64,000 nucleotides of DNA from Podocnemis expansa (lineage: Eukaryota > Chordata > Testudines > Podocnemididae). Both the position numbers and the translations under genes were made by a program. The notes under the pieces were generated by a model, which saw only the letters and a list, made by a program, of their open reading frames with translations, was not told the DNA's origin and did no database searches. Of the stretch, positions 10,873 through 22,868 are shown piece by piece. Location of the stretch: NCBI GenBank assembly GCA_007922195.1, contig ML681981.1:9130318-9194317 (forward strand), read 5' to 3'. Numbering within the stretch: the stretch's first letter is position 1; every line of letters starts with the position of its first letter.

Positions 10873-11342
10873 GGCTATGTCTACACTTAAAAGCTTTGTT
10901 CAGCCATGCTTAGTCCGAACTATGCAGTTTGAAGTTAGTTCAAACTACCCATGTTTTTTTAGTTTGAACTAACTTTTTTTAGTTTGGAAGTTAGTTCGAA
11001 CTAAAAGAAGTTAGTTCAAACTAAAAAAATGCAGTTAGTTCAAACTAAAAGTTAGTTCAGACTAAAAAAACATGGTTAATTCGAACTAACTGCTACTTTG
11101 AACTTATTTAGTTTGAACTAGCATGTCTACATCATGCTGGTTCAAACTAAGTATGCACATTAATTCAAACTAAGCAGTTAGTTTGGACTAACCAGCCAAA
11201 CTAACTACTTTGAACTAGACTTTTCTTAGTTCAAACTAAAAATAACTTTTAGTTCGAACTAGGCAAAGCCGAGTGCAGACAGGGCTCAAATTAGTGCAAA
11301 AAGGCTCCTTAATTCAAACTAATTTGCTAGTGTACATGTAGC
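10873..11342. mobile_element. PIF/Harbinger-like MITE, TTAGTTCGAACTAA family
   Basis: Starts GGCTATGTCTACACTTAAAAG and ends CTAGTGTACATGTAGC. The interior holds about fifteen copies of AGTTCGAACT or its CpG-decayed forms in both orientations (they are palindromes). The flanks TGT and TGC are an imperfect 3-bp duplication. Confidence 0.85.
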
Positions 11343-11712
11343 TGCTCAACCTGGGCTGCAGGGCTCACTGTTTCAAGCTGCTATGGGACGTACAGAAGTC
11401 ACCAAGGAGGGGTGACATTGCTGAGGCACGTGCAGAATGATGTCATCAAGTGTGAGGTCAAGATCTGCACTATAGGAGAGAAGCGGCAAGAGAGGTGCTG
11501 AAATACTATGGGCAAGTATGAAGGATGGATGCAGGGAACTTTGGTAGGGAGGCATTTGAGCCTACAGTTTGCAGGCAGAAAACAAGAGGACAGTCAAGAA
11601 AACAGTAGATAGATTAGGTGTGGAAGGACAGCATAGATGCAGACTGTTGGACCAGGAAACCTGGGAAAAAGATTAGTCCAATTTCCAAATTAGGAAAGAA
11701 GTAGTTCAATGG
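11343..11712. other. Unassigned stretch
   Basis: Nothing recognised. The minus-strand open frame at 11373-11555 has no known domain. Confidence 0.4.
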
Positions 11713-11720
11713 GTCTATCC

Positions 11721-11939
11721 CAGGGGTTCCTAACCTTTTAGAGGCCCCTTACCCCCTACAGTGATACATGGTAACCCCACACCCCCACCAAAAAAATTCA
11801 ATGATTATATCAATTTTGATTGTGCTTTTAGGTTGTTTAATAGATTGACAAATGTCTATTATGTAAAATCAAACATATTTATTATAAATCCTATGTTTAA
11901 ATTATACCTTACTTGGGCACCCCAGGTTAAGAACCCCTG
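11721..11939. mobile_element. Short hAT element with exact 8-bp target duplication
   Basis: The ends are CAGGGGTTCCTAACC and GGTTAAGAACCCCTG, near-perfect inverted repeats. GTCTATCC is repeated exactly at 11713-11720 and 11940-11947. At 219 bp it is a non-autonomous copy with an AT-rich middle and no coding capacity. Confidence 0.9.
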
Positions 11940-11947
11940 GTCTATCC

Positions 11948-12649
11948 TATATGATCCCTCATATCAATGGTTTCTGCTTGCCATTCTGACGTATTTACTC
12001 TGTGCTAAGAACAATGGTTTGAAAGATACCCATCCTGTATCTGTCATTTATCATGTTGGTAATATAATGTGCATTTCATAAGCATTAAATTTGAATTTGT
12101 TTAGTGTCTGGCAATATCATTTACTCATTCAGTTCAGCTCCATGTCTCCATATCTAATTCATTTCAGTAGCACACACTTTAATAGGTCTACAGTAGCAAC
12201 ATATTGTCACTGCATCTTACACTGTATCTTCCTTGAAAGGAACTGAGCACCACTGAAATGGTGAGGGTGCACAGCACTGCACAATGATGGCCCCTGTCTT
12301 GCAATCACTTATTCAGGAGAGTAATTCTTATTCATGAGGATCATTCCATTGAAGTCAATGAAATTATTGGCATAGGCAAAGACTCGTGATGTGAATAGTG
12401 GTTTGTGGAGTCAGATCCCAAGATCTTGAACCAAAGACCATTGAAGTGAATGAAAAGACTTCCACAGATTTCAGTGGGATTTGAATCAGGCCTTATGGGC
12501 TCTAATCCTGCAGACACTAAGGCATATACTTAACAGGTAGTCCTATGAAGTTCAGTGGGGTGACTCATAATAGTAAAACTAACCATGTGCCTAGATGTAT
12601 GCAGGATTGGAGCCTCAGTGAGGGAAATAATGCAAAAATCTTATTTGAA
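11948..12649. other. Unassigned stretch
   Basis: No gene or repeat is recognised. Phrases such as GATTTCAGTGGGATTTGAATCAGG near 12468 recall old dispersed vertebrate repeats, but I cannot name one. Confidence 0.35.
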
Positions 12650-12745
12650 ATCAAATCATATCATAGGGCTGGAAGGGACCTCATGAGATCATCAAGTCCA
12701 ACCCCCTGGGAATTGAACCCAGGACCATCTGTATGGTTAAGCAGA
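12650..12745 (-). mobile_element. CR1 3'-end fragment, minus strand
   Basis: ATCATAGGGCTGGAAGGGACC and GATCATCAAGTCCAACCCCC are the reverse complement of the conserved CR1 3' untranslated end. Only about 100 bp remain. Confidence 0.8.
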
Positions 12746-13107
12746 GGTGTTAGCTAATCTATATGCTTTTGACTCCAAGTGACTTCAGTAGTAACTCAGG
12801 GCACTTATCAGCTCTTGAGAGGCACTCATCTCTTCATGGCTAGGTACCAATATGCAGTAGACATTATCAGACCATAGAAATCAGGTGAAAAGAAGCTAAA
12901 TACACATTTTTAAATATAATTGAGATAAATTTGCTTTTGCTTTACAGTGCAAATTGGCCAGTGTCCCTGTTTGTTATTGTGATTTCTATTAATTAATAAT
13001 ATCTAATAGGAGATGGCAAGGGCTTCATGTAAGAGATAATTGCAAATATAAAACAATTATTAGGCATGCAGGCAGAGTTAAAACATAATAACAATGTCCA
13101 TACTAGC

Positions 13108-13132
13108 AGACAAGGAGTCCTGTGGCACTTAA
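13108..13132. mobile_element. PLE terminal fragment cut by a MITE
   Basis: ACAAGGAGTCCTGTGGCACTTAA is the outermost part of the PLE terminal repeat. The next MITE starts within it. Confidence 0.6.
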
Positions 13133-13525
13133 AATGTATGTCTTCACTAGAGGCTCTGTTAAGTCACCTAACAAGGTCAACTTTAAGTCAACCATCTTAA
13201 GTCAACTTAGAAAGTCCACACTGAAAACACCTGTAGACTGCCTGCGTCCACACTGGCAGGTGCTAGGGTAACAGAGAAGTGGCATGTTGTGAGTAGCTGT
13301 CCCTGGTGGCCAGGAACTCTGGGAGGGGGCCTGGAGGCCAATTAGGTGGACTTAAGGGCTTTTCCTGTCTACATTGGATTAAGTTGACTTAATAAGATTA
13401 ATTTAAGCATTAAAGCAACCTTAAGAGGTGATGTTATTAAGTTAACTTAACGAGGTGCTTAAGTCAACTTAATAAAAGCCCTGTGTGGCTGAAGGTTGAC
13501 GTAAGGCTCCAGTGTAGATGTATCC
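13133..13525. mobile_element. PIF/Harbinger-like MITE, GTCGAC-palindrome family
   Basis: Starts AATGTATGTCTTCACTAGAGG and ends GGCTCCAGTGTAGATGTATCC, with TAA on both sides (13130-13132 and 13526-13528). AAGTCAACTT and AAGTTGACTT palindromes fill the arms. A modest GC-rich core lies at 13230-13350. Confidence 0.85.
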
Positions 13526-13528
13526 TAA

Positions 13529-15408
13529 AGGAGTTCAGCACCTCATAAGTAGGGTTAAAGTTGTGTGAGGGGATTTTATCTTAAGGCGTCATAATATGTA
13601 ATACAATTACTTCACACTGACACTTCTATGGCATGTGCTTAGAAGCTCTTCTCTTCACCCCCTGGAATATGCTTTGTCTTTTCTGTAACTATTTTGCCTT
13701 GTTCATCTACTTCTTTTTCTCTTGGCATGTTTATTGGTAAAGGAGGAAAAATTCTCAAAAGGTGCCATAAAAAGAACAAAAAAGTATTTCAGTGTGTCCA
13801 AATCTAACTAATTCTTTGGCTTTCTGGGTAAAGTGGAAGCAGCAGCTGAGGAGCATGGAGATGAGACGGTATGTGAGGATTAATTGGCCAGAGATTGGCT
13901 TTGTGCAGCTGCTCTGTGGTACACGTTTCACTGCTTGGTGATGTTGCTAGAGTGTAGCTTGTACATTTTGTCCCAGATGATGGTTGTGTTAAGATTTATT
14001 CCCATGACACTTTGAATTGTAACACTTTGTGCAAAGAACATCAGACATTATTTTTAAGTAACATCATCTAACTGAAATGTTTTCTTTTGTGAGCTAGTAT
14101 TATACTTTTCTTGGTTCCTTGTCCTGTAGTATATTGCACATGTCCATAGCTAAGCTTTTTAGTGTGATTTCAATGTAACAATAGCCACTGATTTCAAGGT
14201 AATAACAAAGTATGCTGTAATAGTATAGATCAAGAGAGCCATGGCTACAAGAATAATGAAATATTGTAGTGTGACCAGTTTGGGGCTCAAGATTTTCAGA
14301 CATGATTAGCAACTGTGGATGGCTTAGTTGTTGAATCATCTCCAAAAGACCTTAATAATTCTCCAGTAATTAAGCCTGATTAAAAAAAACAACCCTTCCT
14401 CTTTCCACAAGAAACCAGTAAAACACATTAGGCTCCAAACAATTGGTGTCTTTTCTCCTTAGAAACAAATTTTCCAAGTATCAATCATTCCTTTAATTAG
14501 AAGAAAAAATTCCTTACTATTCTTTTCTTTGGTACATTTGTTACTTCACCCTAATACGTATTTTGCAGCCTATTGACAGCAGCTTATATCCTTCATTTGG
14601 GTGCTTTACGCCTTCATTTTACAAGTTCCCTGGAAGTTTAGAACAAACTTCTAGATCAGCTGGGGGGTGGAGGAGCTGCTTGGGAGCTACTTTTCTCTCT
14701 GCCACTGCCGAAGCTTGACCCTGAGTGCTGCAGGACTGAGGATCTTGAGGAGCTGACTGCCACCTAGGACACTCAGGAACTGCTGGGATTGCTGCTAACT
14801 GTCTACTCCACTGAGATGGACAACTCCTCCAGAGTCCAGATACCTGCAGATGGAAGGGTAGGAAGCAGGCCAGGGATAACAGAATACACGTGGGTTGTGT
14901 GGCCAGCGTATTGCTCAATGTGTTGTGGCAAGTGGTGGAGTAGGGTGGGCTCAGGAACCCCAACTCCATGTTGCCAACCACAATCCTAGAGTGGCAGCCA
15001 CCCCATCTTAGACCAAGAGGATTGATTGCTGGTTCTGCTCTGCCAGAAGGCCAGAGCCCTGATCAGCATAATTATTCTGCCCTTCCTTGAAGGCCAGTGT
15101 CTTCTAGACTGCTTGGTGCTCTGCCCTTGCCTGGAGTGCCTGATGGTCAGAGCCCTAGACTGTTTGGTGATTCACTCCTGCCTGAGGGCCAAGGGCTCCC
15201 CAACCTTTATTTCCTTATTGCCTTGTCTAGGAGTCCAGGGTCTCAGAGACAGCCACTTCCCCATCTTTGAGCTTGCCTTGATAAGTGTGATAGTGAAGGG
15301 GGAAAGGATGGCCTCCTACAGAGACTGACAGGGATGCCTACATTTACTACCAAAGCTAATTAGTAACCTCCAAGCTGATTAGAGAAAAACTGTAACTAGA
15401 GACAGAAA
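13529..15408. other. Unassigned stretch
   Basis: No gene recognised. Overlapping open frames at 14619-14981 (-) and 14789-14989 (+) and the frame at 15026-15328 (+) are moderately GC-rich. They have no motif that I know, and they lack exon-like borders. Confidence 0.4.
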
Positions 15409-15505
15409 AAATAAGGAGTCTTGTGGCACTTTTAAAGACAAACAAATATATTTATCACATGATTTTTTGTGGGAGAAAATTCCACTTTGTCAGACACTTG
15501 AAGAG
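15409..15505. mobile_element. PLE terminal repeat fragment
   Basis: ATAAGGAGTCTTGTGGCAC, AAAGACAAACAAATATATTTATC and GTGGGAGAAAATTCCACTTTG form one arm of the PLE end hairpin. Confidence 0.75.
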
Positions 15506-16639
15506 GTTGCCACAGAGGTTACCATAAAATAAAAAAGACTCACAAAAAGTTAAAATACATTTTAAAATGAGTGTAATTCCAAAACTGCAGATTTTCATTA
15601 GATAGCATTTTAGTCACAACAGTTCAATGGTGGAGAACGTTTCCTCCTTTCTTTCTGAACTTTAGGCTGCTACTGCATATCACATGGGACACTGAGAAAA
15701 ACTACTATCCTAAGAAAATGTGACAATGATGATTGAATCTCATGTCCACATTGATATATGAGGATTCAGTAAACATATAAGTGAACATGTATAGGCAAGA
15801 ATTGCAAATAACTTCATATGGGACAGACAAGATTGTCCATGACCATTGGAGGCTATAGTACCTTTGTCTTGCACTGTTCATGCTATTCACATAACGGGTT
15901 AATGTACCTTGCTTCAAAACATTTAACAACATGATAGATGTGTTCTTTAGGAAGACAGCCTATACCGGCCCAAAGTAAATTATGATTTTAAGTGAAGTTT
16001 GAATGTTCACATGACCAATAAACTCAAAATGTGAGATCAAAAGGAATATAATCATGAGAAAGATGAAATATGTCCTATGTGTTGTGACCCTGGAAATACT
16101 AGCAACATTTTAGGTAAGGCTTTTGAAATAGAGAAAACCTGGTAACTGGAAATCAGGTGTAGGTATATGCTTAATATTCTGTTTTTATTTTTGACTAGAG
16201 TCCAGCAATGTCACCTGCTTGTTACAATATATGAAAGCTTATGGAAGTTTGTTTTGTGAGAGCTTTTTCCTTACCTCTTTGGCGTTATAGCCTAATAGGA
16301 AGGAATCTCCTGGGCCTGTTGCTGTTGAGAGTATTTTGGTCAATGTATTGTTAGGATATCCAGTACAAGCGTGCACCACTATGCATTGATATTTTGGATG
16401 TAATCAAACCCAAGTAGCCTTTGAATTCATAAAGTAATGCTTGTGTGGAAGTGGAACTGTGCTGAACCTTAACAAACTTAAAAAGGAAACTTATTTCCAA
16501 TATACCACCACACTGCTTTGTCATGGTCTGTTGCCTCACAATTGCAGAAGTCAACCTTCAGACTTATCTTCAGTGTGCCTTTATAATCATTTATTCTAGC
16601 CACCACAGGCACAGGTACCTCATCATAAAATATAGTTTT

Positions 16640-18700
16640 GGTATTCTACAGTTGGTTATACAAATGAGATGCCTGGATCAGTGCAGCTGAGCTTTCACAG
16701 CATTCTTTGAATGCCAGACATCCATCAAGGATTAAGGATTTTGATATTGGTACTCTTGTCACATGATAACACTCTTCAAAGACATCAAAGACAGCACATG
16801 TGGAACTGATAACATTTACTAACGTGGCAGTGATATGTTGTCCATCTCTGACAACCACAGGGAAGAATTATAAGCATGATTGCCCAAATACACAGTGATT
16901 ATTTTTATGCCCTTGTGTTTCCATAGGCGGTTTGCTAACATTCCAAATGTAGATCTGGCATTGCCTACCCCATGAATAATCTCATCATCAGTTGTGGCAT
17001 TCTGTGACAGAATACTCCCTAGGTAGCAAAACTTCTTTCCAGATTTGAGGGGAGCCTTGCTGACCTTAATAATTGGGTGGATGTGCACATCCCCTGGCAA
17101 AGATTGGAACAGAATTTCAGTTTTCTTTAGGTTGATTGTGATCCCAAAACGACTGACTGCACGAGTAAGGAGCCCTGCTAGAAACTGAAGGTAATCAACC
17201 AAGTTCTCAGTGCAGAGTCACCAGCAAATAGAAGTTCTTAATGAGTAAATCTGCCGGTTATATGGGAGCATGGAAGTGTTGCATATTGACAACTTTCCAT
17301 CAGTGCCAAAATGGGTAAATACTCCCCTGTCAATGTCATGAAATTCATTCATATGGATAATCAGAAAAAGAATAGAAAAGAGTGTGAGAGCCACATGTAA
17401 GTTTCCTCAGTGCACTAGTGATTAGAAAAGGGTCTTACAGCTTGCCATTATCCTCTTTTCTGGCCATTATGTTATTATGGAAGGCCTGAATGACAAAAAG
17501 CTTCGCAGGATGTGTCAAAATGAACAAAAGTTTTCAGAGTTCCTCATTATTTACAGAATCAAAAGCTTTAGCAAAGTTGATGAACACCATGCAAAGACCC
17601 CAGTTTTGATCTCAGCTTTTTTCCTGAAGCCAGAAGACTGTGAAAATGATGATGGTGCTGCTTCATTCAGATTGACGTTCACACTGAGGTACAGAGAGGA
17701 TGGTTTCCACAAAGTAGGTTTGGTCTATTCAACATGACCTATGAAAGAAGTTTCCCATCAACAAAGAGCAGGGAAACATCATGATGATCATTAGAATTTG
17801 TGCTATTACCTTTGCCCTGGTAGAGGTGGACAATATTGGCACTCTTGAAATCCTGTGGAACTGATCGTTTCTTCCAGACAGCGTGAAAGAGTCACGTGAA
17901 GTGCCTTACAGTGCGATAGTCACAATGTTCGTACATCTCTACTAGAATGCTATCACTTCCAGGTGCTTTTCCTTGTGACATCTGCTTGATTGCTGTTATG
18001 GTCTCATAAAAGGTGGGGCCCAGTATAAGTTCTTTTAAGGGGTGTTGTCTAAGTGTATTAATTGTTTCCTTGGAAATGTTGGAGGAGTGACTAAAATGCA
18101 ATTTGGAATGTTCTGTCCATTTGTCAAAGCCTAGTCCGAACTAATAAGTTTGACTGGGTAGTCCAGACTAAGTACTTAGTTCGAACTTTACTTTGACCTA
18201 GGCGCGATGTAGATGTGGACTAAAGCTTAATTGAACTAAAACAGTTTGAACTAAGCCATTAGTTCGAACTAGCCACGTGTCCTAGTTCAAACTAAAAAAA
18301 TTAGTTCAAACTAGGATGCGCAGCTAATTCAAACTAAAAAGCCACGGTTAGTCCAAACTAGCCCGAGGCTAGTTTGGACTAACCTCAGACTTTTTTAGTT
18401 TGGACTAGCAAGTTCAAACTAAAAAAAAAAAAAAAAAGATGTAGACAGAGCTTTAGTTGTCTGCTGCCAGTTATAATTGCTATTTTCTTTCCCTACTGCC
18501 GGTCCTTCATTTGCTGATGTCTGATCTGAAGAATTTCTTTTACTCGAAGCCATGCAGCTTTCCTGGCTGATGAAGCCTTGTCTACTACATAGGCTCAATG
18601 GGTGTCATGTAATGAGTTCAAGAGACTATATATTTTGAGGTCATTCTTACCAAGCCTGTTCTGATGTTTCATCTTCATGAAGCAGAGGACTTCAGCAGTC
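16640..18700 (-). mobile_element. Non-CR1 LINE, decayed, minus strand, split by a MITE
   Basis: Read on the minus strand from about 18700 downward, it shows the usual order of a LINE ORF2. An Ala/Lys-rich pre-RT region lies at 18680-18460. Next, at 18101-17892, comes AIKQMSQGKAPGSD, the RT entry motif, then KSANIVHLYQGKG near 17840. The post-palm region at 17202-16819 contains FGITINLKKTEIL and KKFCYLGSILSQNAT. Several frameshifts are needed and the FADD catalytic box is not seen, so the copy is dead. The LKKTE and YLGS texts differ from CR1 and suggest another non-LTR clade. A MITE interrupts it at 18126-18455. The open + frame at 17477-17737 is its antisense shadow. Confidence 0.75.
18126..18455. 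mobile_element. MITE of the TTAGTTCGAACTAA family, nested in the LINE
   Basis: The interior consists of AGTTCGAACT and AGTTTGGACT palindromes, and the right end reads GATGTAGACAGAGCTTTA. The left end CAAAGCCTAGTCCG lacks the CTACACT motif, so a few terminal bases are changed or lost. A 17-18-base A run lies at about 18420-18437. LINE-like sequence lies on both sides. Confidence 0.75.
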
Positions 18701-19183
18701 ATGGTATATTTCATGTAAATGAACTCAGAAAACACAATGTAACATGGCTGCTATAAAACTGGGTCCAATTCTCACCATTTACAGTTGATTCTGCCTGAAA
18801 ATTATTAGAAATTTGTTCCCTAATGATTAATATAAAATCCATCCCATAAATCAGACATAAAAGATTACTTGTTCAATGGTAGATATAACAATATAGTGCT
18901 AAAGTGGGCATGACAACTTGAAAATAATGAGGTTCCATTAAAAAAGTGATCAAGCTATCTAGGGAGCTTATTATTTTTCTTTCATACAATGTTCACATGT
19001 CCTGGAGGACTTGTTAGTGGATACTAACTCTCTGTAATATTATATAGCTCTAGAGATGTTTTAAGAGTTGAGAATCTTTTTAGATATTTCTGTTTGTATT
19101 ATAAAAATGTTAACATAAGGGATATAGCGTTTGAACCCACAAGACCTTTTTATTTTTATGCATTGCACTTGGAATATTAAATT

Positions 19184-19749
19184 CAGGGGTTAAAGTATAA
19201 TATGGCAGGGCTCGGAACCCTCCTAAAATGGCAGGCCCCCCTCACGCTTTTGTGGTCCTCCTCATGCCAGTGTGGGCCCCCTTCATGCACTACAGCCCCC
19301 TGACCCCCAAATGCCTGCCCCCCACACCTACCCCTACCTATCCCCAACCCCAGCTCCTGGCCCCCTCACACTCCCCTTACCTGGCCACCATGGGGAGGGG
19401 CCCCAGGCCCGAGCTGAGGTTTTGGCCTAGAGCCTGGTCTCATGAGCATGAGCATGCTCAGTGAGATCAGGCTGGGAGGTGGAGTTTTTAGAACTCCCTG
19501 CCCTGCCAGAACACAGCAGAACACCGTTCTGGGGCTTGCTATTTTTAGGGGCTCAGCGTTCTGGACCCTAGAAATAGAAAATGGAGGTGGAATGCTGTGT
19601 TCTGGGGCCTAGTATTTTTAAATGGTGGGCCCCAGAACACACCATTCAGGCTCCATTTTCTATTTTTAGGGGGCCCAGAATGCTAAAACCCTAAAAATAG
19701 TGGGTCCTGGAACAGCATTTCCCTCTGTTCTAGCTAACTTTAACCCCTG
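19184..19749. mobile_element. hAT element with exact 8-bp target duplication and GC-rich core
   Basis: The ends are CAGGGGTTAAAGT and AACTTTAACCCCTG, inverted repeats. ATTAAATT is repeated exactly at 19176-19183 and 19750-19757. The core (CCCTTACCTGGCCACC, GAGCATGCTCAGTG, AACTCCC) resembles the core of the element at 35201-35774, which has different ends. CTATTTTTAGGG is repeated several times in the right third. There is no transposase. Confidence 0.9.
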
Positions 19750-19757
19750 ATTAAATT

Positions 19758-21415
19758 CATGTTAATAGGTATAAAAAGATCTTCAAATGGTTTATGATTA
19801 GTTTCATATTCTGGAGAATCCTATTTATAAAGTTGCAACTTAATTCTCTAAGGATACAAATATTTTTTTCCAGGATAGTTATAGATGAATGACAAATATT
19901 TTGATGTACTTACTAAAATATTTTTATTTTGTAATACTTGTGAACATGCTGAATTGAAAGCCCTGGAGAGTGGAATTTTGTGTTTTCATCACCACATCTG
20001 ATCCTCTGATTTGATTAAGCAGTGCTCGATGCATGACCAATGATAGGGCAATAGTGGCTTTAAGATCATCATGCCTACCCAATCCATGGGCCACAGGGAC
20101 AGACTGATTCCCACTAAAAGCTATAGCAACTCGAATGCTAAACTTTTGCCAAGGTGTTTGTTTTCAAAACCCTTTCCTCTCATCTGGGGGCTTTTCTTTA
20201 AACCAGTGTTAGCTGTTATTGTAATGTTGTCCCAAGCTGACTACTGTCTGCACACAAAAATCTCTATTTTTCATTAAGCTGGCCAGTCAGGAAACGGGTT
20301 GCAGCATGAGCGCTGACAGCCATGGAGCTAGAATGCAGTGGGGATGGAGCTGTCTTGTGGTTCTAGTCCAGTCACACTATGCTGCTGCTCAAGTGCTGTT
20401 TTCCAGTGTAGTGGCTCTCACTTGAGCTAGGTTAACTGAAGAGAAGCTAACTGGAGCATAAAAAACTGGAGCTAACTCCACAGTGAGCTGGGAAGCTGTC
20501 AGGACATAGGGACATTTTGGTTTTAACCTTTTTCTTTGTTCACACCCTTGCATCAGTGGAGCTGCTCTGACCAGCTATGGTTACCCCAAAACAATAGAAA
20601 CAGTTAGGTGGGACTTATCCCCTGGGTTAATGGTTTAACAGTGCAAAGCAGGAGTGGTTAGAAAGCAGGCCATGAGAAGTACAACTTAGTAGATAGTGCT
20701 CTAGTAATATTCTTCTGTTCTGACTAGAAGTAACCACTTCTTTAGTTTTTGTAGCTTTTCAATCCTCTTGCCCTCTCCTCTCAGACTGCCACTTGTGATG
20801 GTGGTTGTGTGGCGTGGCACTCTTTCAGTGGGAAGTGTACTGAGATTCCATTTAATTTGTGTTCTGCTCAGGCAGATCTTACATGAGTGTGAAAAAAAAT
20901 ATTCTATTTGTATACAGAAGCCATGGCTGTTAGTTCTTAGCTATTCCATAGGCTTCCTCGTTGCACAAACAGAGTATATTAGATGCCTTTTAATTCACTT
21001 TGTCATACCATAATGTTGTAAACTTTTGTGCAATATATATTGGTCAGATGCATTATGTTGGTGAGCTGGAGGTGTTTTTTTGGTCATATTTAGGATGTGA
21101 GATTTGGAGAACAAAAGTGCTAGACTTCCAAAATTGCTAGACTATTTCTCTAACTGATACCACAGTGTTAGCCCTGTGTGTCAAGCTAGATAAGAAAAAT
21201 TAATAAAAAATGGCAAAATAAAAGCTCTCTCTGGCAGACACATTCCTAAATATAGAAGGCTGCTGTACCTAATATGCCATCAAAAACAGACATCAAATTC
21301 TTTCTTAGTCAGTGAAGTAATGAAGGCATCAAGAGAGATTAAGTCTTTTACAGATAGTCTTAGAAGCAAATCATAAGCTAGGAAAAATTAGCAAATTGGG
21401 ACAAGATGCTACAGA
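19758..21415. other. Unassigned stretch
   Basis: No gene or known repeat is recognised. The open frames at 20071-20277 and 20768-21013 have no familiar domain. Confidence 0.4.
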
Positions 21416-21522
21416 GCCAAATGTATTTGATACACATTAAAACCTTCAGCATCTTTGTATTTTAATAAGCCAAATATATTTGATACACATTAAAGCCTCT
21501 GATATCTTTGTATTTTAATAAG
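21416..21522. repeat. 53-bp tandem duplication
   Basis: Two units starting at 21416 and 21469 share GCCAAAT-TATTTGATACAC and ATCTTTGTATTTTAATAAGC with only a few differences. It looks like a local slip or unequal-crossover duplication. Confidence 0.85.
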
Positions 21523-22121
21523 CAGTTCAATACACTTAAGAAAAAGGTTTCTATGAGTAAGTTTCTATAACACAAATTAATAGGTAAATTGCATTACTGC
21601 TAAGTTATCATATCAAAGTTCAATTTCCTTCTTTAGCTTTGCCTTTAATAATTTATACAACTCCCTGCTTACAAACAGTGTTTCAAGTTCTTATTCCTTT
21701 GCTTTACAAGTAAAAAAAAAAAAAAAAAAGGCTGCTTGGTTTCCAATTCCAGCTTACATGATTGAAAACCCCTTATAACATGACCAAGGTCGTTTTAGGC
21801 AGAAGAGAACTGCAGGATCACATTAATGGCTCTGTGCTATCATTGTTTTAGTAGATGTATCTAACTACAGAAAAAAATTGCAGTTTAAAAGAAACTTTCG
21901 ATAAAAATCATTTATGTGCATGTAACAAAATAACATCACATTAGCTAGAAACTGCAAATGTGGAAGTACATGCTTCCCTGCTGAATGTGGGGGGAATGGA
22001 TTAAAACAGACATTTTAGGTCTTAAATATTTTAATAAAGGTACGGTGAAGTTAATGAGTTTGGACCCAGATTCTGAGCTGCCTCCAAACTGTGTTGAGTA
22101 CAGCTCAGCGTCTGTGGCCAC
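21523..22121. other. Unassigned stretch with an A run
   Basis: An A run of about 18 lies near 21712-21729; the sequence before it does not look like a retroelement tail that I know. Nothing else is recognised. Confidence 0.4.
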
Positions 22122-22163
22122 CTAGGCTATGTCTACACTAGAGGGCTCAGGTAACTAGACTTA

Positions 22164-22452
22164 GGCTTAGTATACACTGACGGCGGCAATTTTGCCACCG
22201 TCAGTTTGCCTTTCCAGGAGCAGATTGTGGCAAGTATGAAATTGCCATGCCTCTCCCAGAAGCTGCCCTGGAAGTCCTGGGGGGGGCCAGGTGGCATAGG
22301 GAAAAGCCGAACCCAGGGTACTTGCGATGGGTTTTTCCCTAACGTTTTAATGGCAGCTTAAAAAGTTGCTGGCAGTTAAGCAAGGAATTTTATGTTCCTG
22401 GCATAACTGGCGGTTGACTGCCACCAAAAAAGCCTCAAATGTAGACTAGGGC
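22164..22452. mobile_element. Nested MITE with TTA target duplication
   Basis: Starts GGCTTAGTATACACTGACGG and ends AAATGTAGACTAGGGC, with TTA on both sides (22161-22163 and 22453-22455), the target typical of PIF/Harbinger. The interior (GACGGCGGCAATTTTGCC; TGGCGGTTGACTGCCACC) is unlike the palindrome families and is a separate MITE type. Confidence 0.8.
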
Positions 22453-22675
22453 TTAATAAGGTTGACTTAAAGTTGACCTTACTAAGTTGACTTAGAGAGT
22501 CCCCATTTGTTTAAGTCGACTTTATAAAGTTGACTTAAGCCAGGGGACCCATTCAAAGTTAACTTAATAAGTTGACTTTAAATGAGTCCCCTGGTTTAAT
22601 TTGACTTTATAAAGTTGACTTAAAGGGCTCTCCTGCCTCACGTCAACTTTATTAAGTCAACCTGGGTTTCAAGCC

Positions 22676-22741
22676 CCCAAGGGGTTGGACTTGATGATCT
22701 CACGAGGTCCCTTCCAACCCTATGATTCGATTAGATTCGAA
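22676..22741 (+). mobile_element. CR1 3'-end fragment, plus strand
   Basis: GGTTGGACTTGATGATCTC, GAGGTCCCTTCCAACCC and TATGATTCGATTAGATTCG form the CR1 3' end, including the short terminal repeats ATTCGATT-like. It is 5'-truncated to about 66 bp and lies inside the MITE at 22125-22865. Confidence 0.85.
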
Positions 22742-22868
22742 CTATACTGTATAGTAATCTTTGTATAGTAAACTTTAATAGACACTTTATTAAAGTGGCC
22801 CTGGAGTTGCTTAAGTTGACTTAAGCCTGGTTAAGTCAACTTAAGCCTCCAGTGTAGATGCACCCCTA

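Larger units (their letters stand above)
22125..22865. mobile_element. PIF/Harbinger-like MITE, GTCGAC-palindrome family, with two inserts
   Basis: Starts GGCTATGTCTACACTAGAGG and ends CCTCCAGTGTAGATGCACCC, flanked by CTA at 22122-22124 and 22866-22868. The arms are TTAAGTTGACTTAA palindromes. A second MITE (22164-22452) and a CR1 tail (22676-22741) lie inside, so at least three insertion events are layered here. Confidence 0.85.

Noticed and set aside
10873..11342. CRISPR-like regular repeats
   Set aside because: The repeated units are decayed palindromes in a MITE with variable spacing, in a vertebrate genome.
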